DNA of 51,209 bases, taken from NCBI RefSeq assembly GCF_000377985.1, contig NZ_KB899054.1, positions 1 through 51,209 of the forward strand, in the 5' to 3' direction. The DNA comes from Sporolactobacillus vineae DSM 21990 = SL153. Lineage in GTDB: Bacteria > Bacillota > Bacilli > Bacillales > Sporolactobacillaceae. The number at the start of each line of letters is the position of its first letter. Position 1 is the first letter of the stretch. Both the position numbers and the translations under genes were made by a program. Of the stretch, positions 43,926 to 51,209 are shown piece by piece. The notes below the pieces were generated by a model that was given only the letters and a program-made list of their open reading frames with translations, was not told where the DNA came from and made no database searches.

Positions 43926-45116
43926 TTGAAGCAGAAATTTCCGGACTTTACATCAGCCCATTTTCTAAAACAGCATATCTTTGATACGGTTAACTTTTAT
44001 GCAACTCGATGTATAGATCGTGTTCATGGCGGATATATCAACTGCTTTCTTGATGACGGAACAATATGTGATTATGAAACAAAGCAGCTTGTAGGTCAGG
44101 CAAGATTTTTGTTTATCTTCAGTGTGGCATCAATGTTGCGTCCTGCCCGGGAGTACCGGCAACTGGCAGAGCACGGCATTTCATTTTTGCTGAATCATCA
44201 ACACGATCCCGTCCATGGTGGATATTACTGGGAATTGAAAGGCCAATGTGTCACTGATTCAACGAAAAAAGCATATGGCCATGCCTTTGTTCTGTTAGCC
44301 GCAGCTATGGCAACAAGAGCAGGCATCTCTTCCGCTTTTCCCATGATCGCCGATACATTCGATGTATTAGAACGCTATTTTTGGAGGGAAAAAGAGGGGC
44401 TTTATCTTGATGAAATCTCAGCCGACTGGTCCGAAATATCTCCCTATCGTGGACAGAATGCCAATATGCATCTATGTAAAGCCATGATGACCGCCTATCA
44501 GGCCACCGGGAACAGGCGTTATCTTGATCGGGCCAAACGCATTGCTGAATCGGTCATGTTTCGTCTTATTCCCCAATCAGGAGGCCTCATCTGGGAGCAC
44601 TATCATGAGGATTGGACCATCGATTGGACGTACCATTTGGGCGTGACGAAAAGTGAGCTGCGTCCTTATGGCTTTATTTTGGGTCATTCCATCGAATGGA
44701 GCAAGCTGCTGCTGCTTATGGAACAGCTTGAACCCGGAAGTTGGCGTGTACCGATGGCAAAATCCTTATTTCGTTGCGCGCTTCGTCTGGGATTAGACCG
44801 TGAGAACGGAGGGATTTACTTTAGTATGGCTCCTGAGGGCAACATCATCGATTCGGATAAGTATTACTGGGTCATGGCAGAAGCGTTAGGCGCATCAGCA
44901 CTTCTTGCCGTATATGATCGCAGCAGTCTGTATCTGTATAATGATCTATTTGCCTATTGCTGGACCAATTTTATCGATCAGCAAAGAGGAGGCTGGTATC
45001 AACTGCTTGACAGGTTCAATAACCGTTACAGCAATATAAAAAGCCCGCCTCCCAAAACAGATTATCATCCCATAACGAATTGTCTTACAGCATTAACATC
45101 CTTTTACCGATTATGA
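43926..45116 (+). CDS. N-acylglucosamine 2-epimerase (AGE) family sugar isomerase/epimerase
   Basis: An (alpha/alpha)6-barrel enzyme that epimerises or isomerises a sugar at C2. The 396-residue protein starts with TTG, with GGGGAGGGGG upstream. Family landmarks are VHGGYINCFLDDG, KQLVGQARFLFIFS, KAYGHAFVLLAAAM, RGQNANMHLCKAMMTAYQATG, GHSIEWSKLLLLM and KYYWVMAEALG. RGQNANMHLCKA resembles mannose isomerase (YihS-like) more than renin-binding-type epimerase, so mannose/fructose is my best guess. Its last 6 bases overlap the convergent SDR gene. Confidence 0.85.
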   Translation: MKQKFPDFTSAHFLKQHIFDTVNFYATRCIDRVHGGYINCFLDDGTICDYETKQLVGQARFLFIFSVASMLRPAREYRQLAEHGISFLLNHQHDPVHGGYYWELKGQCVTDSTKKAYGHAFVLLAAAMATRAGISSAFPMIADTFDVLERYFWREKEGLYLDEISADWSEISPYRGQNANMHLCKAMMTAYQATGNRRYLDRAKRIAESVMFRLIPQSGGLIWEHYHEDWTIDWTYHLGVTKSELRPYGFILGHSIEWSKLLLLMEQLEPGSWRVPMAKSLFRCALRLGLDRENGGIYFSMAPEGNIIDSDKYYWVMAEALGASALLAVYDRSSLYLYNDLFAYCWTNFIDQQRGGWYQLLDRFNNRYSNIKSPPPKTDYHPITNCLTALTSFYRL

Positions 45117-46010
45117 AGCGACAAAACCGCCACCGTTAATATGAATGGTCTGTCCCGTGATATACGAGCCGTCACTTGAAGCGAGCAGCACATAGACTGG
45201 GGCCAGTTCGTATGGCTGACCCGCACGTTTCATTGGGACGTTACTTCCAAACGTTTTCACCATATCAGGTGTAAACGATGCCGGAATCAGTGGCGTCCAG
45301 ATGGGTCCCGGAGCAACAGCATTCACTCGAATTCCCTGGTCGACGATGTTATTGGCAAGCGCCCGTGTAAAGCTGACAATTGCCCCTTTCGTCGTCGTAT
45401 AATCGATCAAATCCTTACGGCCAATATAAGCATTAATCGATGTGGTATTAATGATGCTGCTTCCTGCATGCATATGAGGAAGGGCAGCCTTTGTCATGTA
45501 AAAAAAAGGATGTATATTGGTGTCAAACGTGATATGCCACTGCTCGTCACTTATATCTACAAAATGGTTTTGGACAAACTGAACCGCTAAATTATTGACC
45601 AGGATATCTATTCTGCCAAACGTTTCAAGGGTGCTGGAGATGACATACTTACAGTGCTCTTTGTTACGTAAATCCCCCGGAAGTAAGAGACAACGCTGTC
45701 CCAGCTGCTCAACGGCCTGCTTTGTTTCTCTGGCATCTTCATGTTCATCGAAATAGGCAAGGACCAGATCTGCGCCTTCTTTTGCGAACGCTACCGCTAC
45801 TGCTCTGCCAATTCCGCTGTCACCTCCACTGATAATGGCAACCTGGTTCTTCATCTTTCCGGTTCCAATATAGTTCGGGTTATCATAAACAGGTCGAGGG
45901 ATCATTAAATATTCCAGGCCAGGTTGTCTGGTCTGCTGCTGGGGTGGAAATGTGTTGGGGACTTCTTCACACTTGATTTCTGCTCCGAAATCGAAGGACT
46001 TTGAATCCAT
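45111..46010 (-). CDS. SDR-family oxidoreductase (YhdF/YhxC type), copy 2
   Basis: A 299-residue paralog of the SDR at 38777-39721, same subfamily, with the shared extension TRQPGLEYLMIPRPVYDNPNY. Cofactor motif GGDSGIGRA, NNLAVQF, catalytic DYTTTKGAIVSFTRAL and C-terminal ITGQTIHINGGG. Identity to copy 1 looks around 55-60% by eye, so the two separated long ago. Its 3' end overlaps the convergent AGE gene. The substrate is unknown. Confidence 0.88.
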   Translation of the reverse strand: MDSKSFDFGAEIKCEEVPNTFPPQQQTRQPGLEYLMIPRPVYDNPNYIGTGKMKNQVAIISGGDSGIGRAVAVAFAKEGADLVLAYFDEHEDARETKQAVEQLGQRCLLLPGDLRNKEHCKYVISSTLETFGRIDILVNNLAVQFVQNHFVDISDEQWHITFDTNIHPFFYMTKAALPHMHAGSSIINTTSINAYIGRKDLIDYTTTKGAIVSFTRALANNIVDQGIRVNAVAPGPIWTPLIPASFTPDMVKTFGSNVPMKRAGQPYELAPVYVLLASSDGSYITGQTIHINGGGFVAS

Positions 46011-46111
46011 GATTACACCTCTTTAGGCCATTTACCTGTAATGTATTCAGAGGAAAAAATAATGTTAATGCCCCCGTCTGGATCAAGTCCTTTTTGTGTG
46101 TCAGTTCCTCC

Positions 46112-46225
46112 TCAACTGTTGTTTTTAAACCTTATCGTTAAATGACAGGTTAGAATAATAGAAACGACGATCAGGAAAATATCGATCAGGAAAGAGCCAG
46201 GAGTTACATGTATTGGATCCGCCAT
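46112..46225 (-). CDS. possible 37-residue membrane peptide
   Basis: A frame in the 469-bp gap 46011-46479. It begins MADPIHVTPGSFLIDIFLIV, continues as one hydrophobic helix, and ends in a basic tail. The ribosome site is weak (AGAAG). It has the shape of a small membrane protein but no known family. Confidence 0.25.
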   Translation of the reverse strand: MADPIHVTPGSFLIDIFLIVVSIILTCHLTIRFKNNS

Positions 46226-46247
46226 ACTATTCTTCTATCATATATAA

Positions 46248-46275
46248 CCCCCCCCGGATAAATGACATGGGGGGG
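46248..46275. repeat. C8...G7 homopolymer inverted repeat
   Basis: Eight C (46248-46255) and seven G (46269-46275) can pair around a 13-base loop. Such tracts slip easily. It lies just upstream of the possible small membrane peptide, where length changes could alter promoter spacing. Confidence 0.6.
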
Positions 46276-46479
46276 CAAGTTTCTTGCATTTATAGCTCTT
46301 TTAAATCAAGGATTATTAACTTTTTTAATTTACAAGTTCATTTTTTCCCGCGCCAGTAGGATTAAAAACACTGCCGCAAACAGAACATTCTTTCCTATCT
46401 TATCAGGATTAACGTTCATTTTACCCTTCCATTCACGTTTGTAAATACAATAAGCCACATCCTGTAAAAAACATGATGT

Positions 46480-47415
46480 TTATCGTTCTTCCTTTAAATC
46501 ATCCAGCCTCTCTTTTATTGCTTCAATATCCATTGAATCCCTGGCAATTGTTAAGCCCTTTTCGTATCGTTCTCGTGCTTTATGAACATCCTTCTTTTTT
46601 CCAGAGAAGAATAAATCTCCCCAGCCGATATAGCCCCAGGGATTGTCGGGAAAATCTTGCACTAACTTCGCAAACTCGGACTCAGCCTTCTCATATTGGC
46701 CTAATTCAGCGAAAGACTCCGCAATGGCACGCCGCATACTATGAATTATCTCACTTTCTTTGGGAAAATAGCGACAAAACTCATGACAATAATTTATTCT
46801 TTTTTCAAAATAAACAGGCTTATCCAACCCCGCATTATGAAGTTCAGCTTCTAGATCCTGGCAAAAATCCCGAATAAAAAAGCTGCCCTTGTAGTGCTTG
46901 TCCAGATAATCTAAGTTCTGGAATTCAGGGTCGATCCTGTCCTTTATTGCCTCCCAGACTGTCAACCATGTATCACATGCAGATGTTGAGTCATTTTCAT
47001 CTAAATACTTATCCCCCCTGTCAATCAAGTCACCCATTTGTTCCATGGATCGATTTTTTGCCGGAGCCAATCTTTCCCATAAAACCCAGGCCGCCAGCCA
47101 AGGAAAGTCTTCATCTCTACCTCTTGCAGTAACCGTATATTGATGAAACCAATCCTCCGAAAGATCTTCAGCAGAGTAGAACTTTTCAACATCTTTTAAA
47201 AATGCTTCCTGTTTAAAGGGAATACCAAATTCCCGTAACTTTTGAATGATTTCATCGGTACTTCGTTCGTTCACCTCTTCATAGGTTAAAAACCTATGAA
47301 GAGGATTCCTTACAATTTGTTTCGCCATCAATTGTTTATCTTTTTCCATACAGCATTTTTTGTATTTTTTACCGCTTCCGCAAGGGCATAAATCATTTCT
47401 TCCAATTTTAGGCAT
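46480..47415 (-). CDS. SEC-C motif protein with TPR-like C-terminus
   Basis: A 311-residue protein. Residues 1-24 are a SEC-C zinc motif ([18 protein letters not shown]), as at the end of SecA. The C-terminal ~120 residues have TPR-like helix pairs ([22 protein letters not shown] and [20 protein letters not shown]). The middle is helical and acidic. The function is unknown; a protein-protein adaptor is likely. The 293 bp upstream of it (47416-47708 lies downstream of the next gene) contain only weak hairpins near 47520-47560. Confidence 0.82.
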   Translation of the reverse strand: MPKIGRNDLCPCGSGKKYKKCCMEKDKQLMAKQIVRNPLHRFLTYEEVNERSTDEIIQKLREFGIPFKQEAFLKDVEKFYSAEDLSEDWFHQYTVTARGRDEDFPWLAAWVLWERLAPAKNRSMEQMGDLIDRGDKYLDENDSTSACDTWLTVWEAIKDRIDPEFQNLDYLDKHYKGSFFIRDFCQDLEAELHNAGLDKPVYFEKRINYCHEFCRYFPKESEIIHSMRRAIAESFAELGQYEKAESEFAKLVQDFPDNPWGYIGWGDLFFSGKKKDVHKARERYEKGLTIARDSMDIEAIKERLDDLKEER

Positions 47416-47708
47416 GCTTTTTTCTCCCCTTATACGATTACTGCTACAATTTTAACCTTCATTCTCAAAATATAAAATTTTGTCAGCTACATACGTTTGA
47501 CTCTTTCTTTTTACTCAGATAAAAAAGAGAAGGTGGCACCATGTGACGCCTTTCTTCTGTTTTCCCAAAGGAGTTATTGTCCTTCATTGGTCTTATGAAA
47601 GACATTTTTCACGCTTTTTCACAGAATTTTGTCTAATAAAAACACACTCCGATATCAGATGAAATTAAGGTGCTTTCATTTGCACTTTCCCTTTCAATAA
47701 AAAAGTAC

Positions 47709-48251
47709 TCATGGCTGCTCTTCTTCGGTTAAAACAGCAAAATTCATTACATCATCCTCCTCTATCAATTGCCCCATTTGATTCTCAATAAAGGTAAAAT
47801 AACCGGTAGGCCCTAGATATTTCGTCCAGTGTTTAATCGATTTTTCAATCCTTAACAAGCATTTTATCGGTATCATGAAGTATTTTTGAGCATCGAAAGC
47901 ATTGGTTTCCCCAATTACTACTTCATGAACTTGTCTGTTGGTAAAAGGGTCAAAACCCATAAGAAGTCCTTGCAACAAGGCCTGATTTTCTGAATTAGCA
48001 TGACTGCTAAAATCGTACTCAACTTGTTTTATATATCCATCTACGGTTAGTAATGCCATTCGAATAGCGGTTAATGCTTCTCGACTTGAGCGATTAGTTT
48101 CCTGACGATGAAGCTTCAACATGTTGCCTTCCATTACCGAAAGAGGGTATGCATAACGCCCTTCTTGTCCGTTAGGGATCGTTCCGAAATCTTTCGCCAT
48201 TCGAGTTGAAACTCTGTCTAATTTATAAGTATCTACCTTAATCTTCTTCAT
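47709..48251 (-). CDS. hypothetical protein
   Basis: A 180-residue soluble protein with GGAGTTTGGAGC upstream of its ATG. No family recognised. It is mixed helical (SSREALTAIRMALLTVDGYI; KYFMIPIKCLLRIEKSIKHW) with an acidic C-terminus (LIEEDDVMNFAVLTEEEQP). It belongs to a run of minus-strand hypothetical genes (47.7-50.7 kb) that may be one imported block. Confidence 0.55.
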   Translation of the reverse strand: MKKIKVDTYKLDRVSTRMAKDFGTIPNGQEGRYAYPLSVMEGNMLKLHRQETNRSSREALTAIRMALLTVDGYIKQVEYDFSSHANSENQALLQGLLMGFDPFTNRQVHEVVIGETNAFDAQKYFMIPIKCLLRIEKSIKHWTKYLGPTGYFTFIENQMGQLIEEDDVMNFAVLTEEEQP

Positions 48252-48515
48252 AAATGCTCCAAACTCCTACTCTAATTGATTTTCCACTTTAATTGAATTT
48301 CTTTACTCTACTTAAAAACTATATTTTAATAAACCAGTTTTTCAGAACGCATTTTTTCAATGATAACCTTCAGTGAGTGCATCGTAGCCACCATATTTTG
48401 GCCACGTAGTCATCGCGGTGGGCATAAGTCCGTTTTTTTAACCACCGACAGCGTCCTTTTAACAGGGATTCAGGATGACTTTGCATTCCTGTTCTAACAA
48501 ATGTAATGTCTAGCG

Positions 48516-48553
48516 CAAACTAGCCTTTGAGTGCAAGTCTGCAGGCTAGTTTG
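48516..48553 (+). terminator. hairpin with U-run near 48.5 kb
   Basis: CAAACTAGCC and GGCTAGTTTG arms, then ATTATTTTT on the plus strand. No plus-strand gene is visible just upstream; the 268-bp gap 48252-48519 holds nothing else I can name. Confidence 0.55.
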
Positions 48554-48711
48554 ATTATTTTTGTCTTGGCTTCGCCATCAATTTTTTGCTGCGAGTCATT
48601 CGATCCCTCGCCGTAGTTGAAGGTGAGGGCTTCATCAAGGCCGTTAGTCACAAAAAGCCGGGCCACTTCATCGTCAATTAAAGCAACCATGTAGTTTACG
48701 GTGCGTACCAT
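48520..48711 (-). CDS. possible small hypothetical protein or fragment
   Basis: 63 residues (or 56 from the inner ATG), with VALIDDEVARLFVTNGLDEAL and KTKIIKLACRLALKG. No ribosome site and no known family. The stop lies inside a hairpin arm. It may be the tail of a lost gene. Confidence 0.25.
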   Translation of the reverse strand: MVRTVNYMVALIDDEVARLFVTNGLDEALTFNYGEGSNDSQQKIDGEAKTKIIKLACRLALKG

Positions 48712-48866
48712 TTCACTTTTTTAAATAAATCATATCAAAAAAAGCAAAAATATTACAATTATATTCAAAGTCTTAGTTACGACACACGAGCTCAAAATGG
48801 TATTGACTGGTTCCCCTAAGATCTCTTAAGGTACAACACGCCTTCATTTGTATTCAAAAACGTACG

Positions 48867-50025
48867 TTATTCCTTTTCATAGTGCTTTCTAATAATATGC
48901 TTTGTCTTGTCCAAAGGAAACGGTACTTCGGCTGCCTGGAAGAATTCGATTTTTTCGACGACAGCGATACGCTTCGTGTTGTCTGATCCAACAGGCGCAA
49001 TCACCTGATCTCCCACTTTAATGCGCTCGTCCTTGGTTTGGTAATAGTAGGTACGACTGTCATCGCTGAATGATACACTGCAATAGATATAGTCCGATGT
49101 TCTGCGTTTTTTATCTTTAAAAATGGATGGGTCGAGGATTTCGCCTAATCCGTAAAAGCGAATGAATGAGAGGATGCGTTCCATTAAATCCGACCAATTT
49201 CCCGGCAATTCGTTTTTATCATGGGTTCCGGTCAAAACAAGCGACGGCTTTTTATAAAAATCTACAACAATACGATACTTTTTTGTTTCATCAGGATCAT
49301 CAATCACGTCCGGGGGATCTCCCGATGGTCCATCAAAGAGAATATCAGCATCGAGATCATCAAGGAACCGGGTGATCCGACCCTAAACATAATAGTTTCG
49401 GGAAACGGTACAACCGGATCCTATGTGTTGAGTATGTTCAAGTGTATCGGTGCTCCTGTCGAGTATCAATTTCTCCGAGTAGTCCCAGGTCACGGCATCT
49501 GCCTTATCATTAATGGGAACATAACATTTAATCTTTGTTATCCAGTGATAATCAATTGCAATTCTGTTCACTCGATCCGGCTTGTCTTTCCCGTCAAAAA
49601 CAAACAAATCCGGCATATCAAGCGTATCACGGATAAGGTCGGACAAATCGGCGCCATCAACGACAAGCCCCTCGCACAGGGAACCTTTGAATGTATACGT
49701 TTTTCCTTGGCTGTTGGTGATGAGCAGCTCCCAATTGCCAATGTCCGTAGCAAAGACCGACTCATAATCATGACTGAAGTATTTGCCAACGACGGTCAGG
49801 ATGCGATTGGCGACTTCTGAGTTAAGATGAAAATTACTTGTACGGCCGCGCACATATCGACCTTCCTCACCAAAATTATAGCCGGAAAACCAGACGCGAC
49901 CATTCGAAGCAATCGTTAAATGCTGCTCCACTTCCTCCGTTAAGAGCGGCGCCGGTCCAAGCAAGATTATTAGAGACGATGCGTATTTTCTTTACGTGTC
50001 CTTCCACCTTTTCCGAACTATTCAT
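48867..50025 (-). pseudogene. broken paralog of the uncharacterised two-domain protein
   Basis: The same architecture as the intact gene at 34974-36158, aligned over its length (EVEQHLTIASNGRVWFSGY; LSDLIRDTLDMPDLFVFDG; YIYCSVSFSDDSRTYYYQTK; PFPLDKTKHIIRK). Two lesions are seen. First, an in-frame TAG at 49383-49385 splits the linker, with coding continuing in the same frame on both sides; the intact copy has Glu at this place (RKYTLEKE), so GAG to TAG explains it. Second, a frameshift near 49955-49965 separates the first ~20 codons (ATG at 50025, KKIRIVSNN) from the rest. The ATG overlaps the stop of the upstream gene, so they once formed an operon. Confidence 0.85.
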
Positions 50026-50716
50026 CGATCAGCACAACACGAGATTTATCAATGGGTTCAGCCGGCGGCGGATCGAATGATCGCAATCCAATCTTCACTT
50101 TATCATTCCCGGTTACCTTTTCTACGGCATTTAGAATTACATTGGAATAGTGCTCATAAAGCCATTCTTTCGTAAAAGCATTGGGACAAGTCACAATGAA
50201 CAGCACACCATCGTAAGTCGCCGTTGTTTTATTGAACCATGTACCGTACTCTACGGGTCTGACTTCCCCCGCAATCATTTTGAGCGCTTGCTCCCACATT
50301 CCCGTCTGTTCGCGCATGTTCATCATCTCCTCAAAAATAGAGTGGTAAATATAGATTCCTAACAATTCAACTTGCTCTTGCATCAAATCAAAACCATCGC
50401 TTTGGTTTTTCTCATTTAAAACAGTACCTAAATTTCCGGCATGTTGTTGAAATTCCGCCAGGTGCCCTTTTATTGGAACCTTTACCATGTAACCGCTTTT
50501 AACTTGCTTTCCATTTATAACCTTTTGGAACGCCGCCGCCAAAGGTTCAAAAGCAGTTCCAAGCGCCGTCAATCTAGATAGTGGCAATTTTGTGTGATTT
50601 GTAATGCTAGCCTGTTCTTCTGCAATGACAATATCGCATTCAACATCTGTCATTGCTTTTACAATTTTACTTTTTCGCTCCACTATTTCATTAGCCTTAT
50701 CAAGGTTATCAGTCAT
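50018..50716 (-). CDS. hypothetical protein with a DnaA domain I-like C-terminus
   Basis: A 232-residue protein. The N-terminal ~150 residues are mostly helical (FDLMQEQVELLGIYIYHSIF) and unrecognised. The C-terminal ~70 residues read GTWFNKTTATYDGVLFIVTC followed by NAFTKEWLYEHYSNVILNAV, which has the pattern of DnaA N-terminal domain I (Trp-Phe start, buried strand, pNxFxxxWlxxxY helix). In other proteins such domains mediate contacts with DnaA or helicase loaders. No AAA or DNA-binding DnaA domains are present. Its stop overlaps the ATG of the broken two-domain gene. Confidence 0.6.
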   Translation of the reverse strand: MTDNLDKANEIVERKSKIVKAMTDVECDIVIAEEQASITNHTKLPLSRLTALGTAFEPLAAAFQKVINGKQVKSGYMVKVPIKGHLAEFQQHAGNLGTVLNEKNQSDGFDLMQEQVELLGIYIYHSIFEEMMNMREQTGMWEQALKMIAGEVRPVEYGTWFNKTTATYDGVLFIVTCPNAFTKEWLYEHYSNVILNAVEKVTGNDKVKIGLRSFDPPPAEPIDKSRVVLIDE

Positions 50717-50859
50717 GTCTTACCCCATATCTCGTCTTCAATATCTCCGCAATTTTCTTCCATTGAAGATAGCTGCTCCATTTCAAGAATCAGCGACAAA
50801 AAACACTAATTCAAAGACAGCACAAGGCAACTCTTACATTAGACCTATTCCCTTGAACC

Positions 50860-51209
50860 GTAAGCGTCAAATAATGGACACCTAGGATCGTCACCCGGAT
50901 CATGGGATAATACATTCATTAAAGAGGATGGAGATGAATCTCATGACCTTGAACGACCGAGATTTGTTATGGAAAGAACCGTATTGAAGCCTTCGAAGCC
51001 AGCGGCCTGAATGGGGCGCAATGGTGCCGGTCCCAAGAGATACCTGTAAAACAATTTCGTTACTGGCATAAGAAACTGCGCCGCAGGGCTGCTGCCCAAT
51101 CACAGGAAACGGCAAAGAACCAATGGACCGCTGTTTCTCGCGAAACGACAGCCGACACGCCACTCTTGCTGGTTTGCGGATCCATCAAAATTGAAGTCCG
51201 GCAACCCTT
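50860..51209 (+). mobile_element. IS66-family insertion sequence, left end (partial, runs off the window)
   Basis: The left terminus GTAAGCGTCAAATAATGGAC at 50860 has the GTAAGCG start of IS66-type ends. The accessory gene tnpA follows directly. The element continues beyond 51209, so its other end and the target duplication cannot be seen. The 140 bp between the DnaA-like gene and this end show nothing else. Confidence 0.8.
50936..51209 (+). pseudogene. tnpA: IS66-family accessory protein TnpA, frameshifted and partial
   Basis: The frame from ATG 50936 (or the inner ATG at 50945, MTLNDRDLLWKE) hits a TGA after about 17 codons. One base over, the sequence continues as RIEAFEASGLNGAQWCRSQE, IPVKQFRYWHKKLRRRAA and TPLLLVCGSIKIEVRQP, the typical TnpA helix-turn-helix protein. 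An extra C in the GAACCGT stretch near 50980 explains the shift (WKERIEAFEA expected). TnpA helps IS66 transposition; this copy is probably dead unless the frame is restored by slippage or the base is an error. Confidence 0.8.

Noticed and set aside
46262-46444. 60-codon hydrophobic plus-strand frame
   Set aside because: Begins inside the C8/G7 hairpin, no ribosome site; hydrophobicity alone is expected from T-rich DNA.

Overview
The window looks like chromosomal DNA of a low-to-mid-GC Gram-positive (Bacillota, Bacillales). The gene families, strong GGAGG-type ribosome binding sites, frequent TTG/GTG starts, lipoprotein signal peptides and a truncated copy of a repeat common in Bacillaceae all fit; a Sporolactobacillus-like organism is my guess, not a proof. 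The left ~37.8 kb is mostly intact, coherent operons. The right ~13 kb looks lower in GC and holds many broken genes, paralogous fragments and the left end of an IS66-type element, so it is an accessory, decaying region.

Layout. (1) 1-3.2 kb: the 3' stump of trpB, then a cadC-cadA cadmium/zinc efflux operon with two operator palindromes. (2) 3.3-5.6 kb: an aldo/keto reductase and a DedA-PAP2 fusion. (3) 5.8-16.6 kb: a complete flavin-based extracellular electron transfer (FLEET) locus as two divergent operons. Leftward: pplA-fmnB-dmkA2-dmkA1-ecfA1-ecfA2-ecfT/fmnA. Rightward: ndh2-eetA-eetB-dmkB. Together they would build a dedicated demethylmenaquinone pool (dmkA/dmkB), reduce it with NADH (Ndh2), pass electrons through EetA/EetB, export flavin (Ecf/FmnA), attach FMN (FmnB) and move electrons off the cell by the FMN-lipoprotein PplA. 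The divergent promoter region carries three Rex/Fnr-like palindromes. (4) 16.7-20.5 kb: a macrodomain hydrolase, a threonine aldolase, a 21-bp tandem repeat array, a flavin reductase, a broken GGDEF gene, a small winged-helix protein and a metallo-beta-lactamase remnant. (5) 20.6-31.1 kb: a guanidine assimilation region. An ABC transporter (leftward) and carboxyguanidine deiminase subunits, guanidine/urea carboxylase and allophanate hydrolase (rightward) are each preceded by a guanidine-I (ykkC) riboswitch with terminator; the transporter promoter also has a TnrA/GlnR-like box at an activating position. (6) 31.1-37.8 kb: a NimA-like flavoprotein, a C39-like peptidase, an acyl-ACP/CoA synthetase, a second 21-bp repeat family, a VOC protein, a hypothetical protein, a DUF2200 protein and a tRNA-dihydrouridine synthase.

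(7) 37.8-51.2 kb: accessory region. It has two paralogous SDR oxidoreductases, a Cys-dependent NADH oxidase with a PerR-like box, a 5'-truncated aldo/keto reductase, a VIT1-type metal transporter with a Fur-like box, an AGE-family sugar epimerase, a SEC-C/TPR protein, several hypotheticals, a nonsense- and frameshift-broken paralog of the 35-36 kb gene, a protein ending in a DnaA-domain-I-like segment, and the IS66-type end. A small unrecognised ORF at 38.4-38.6 kb and its decayed inverted copy at 41.6-41.8 kb bracket the SDR-NADH oxidase segment.

All family names come from motif recognition by eye; no database search was run.
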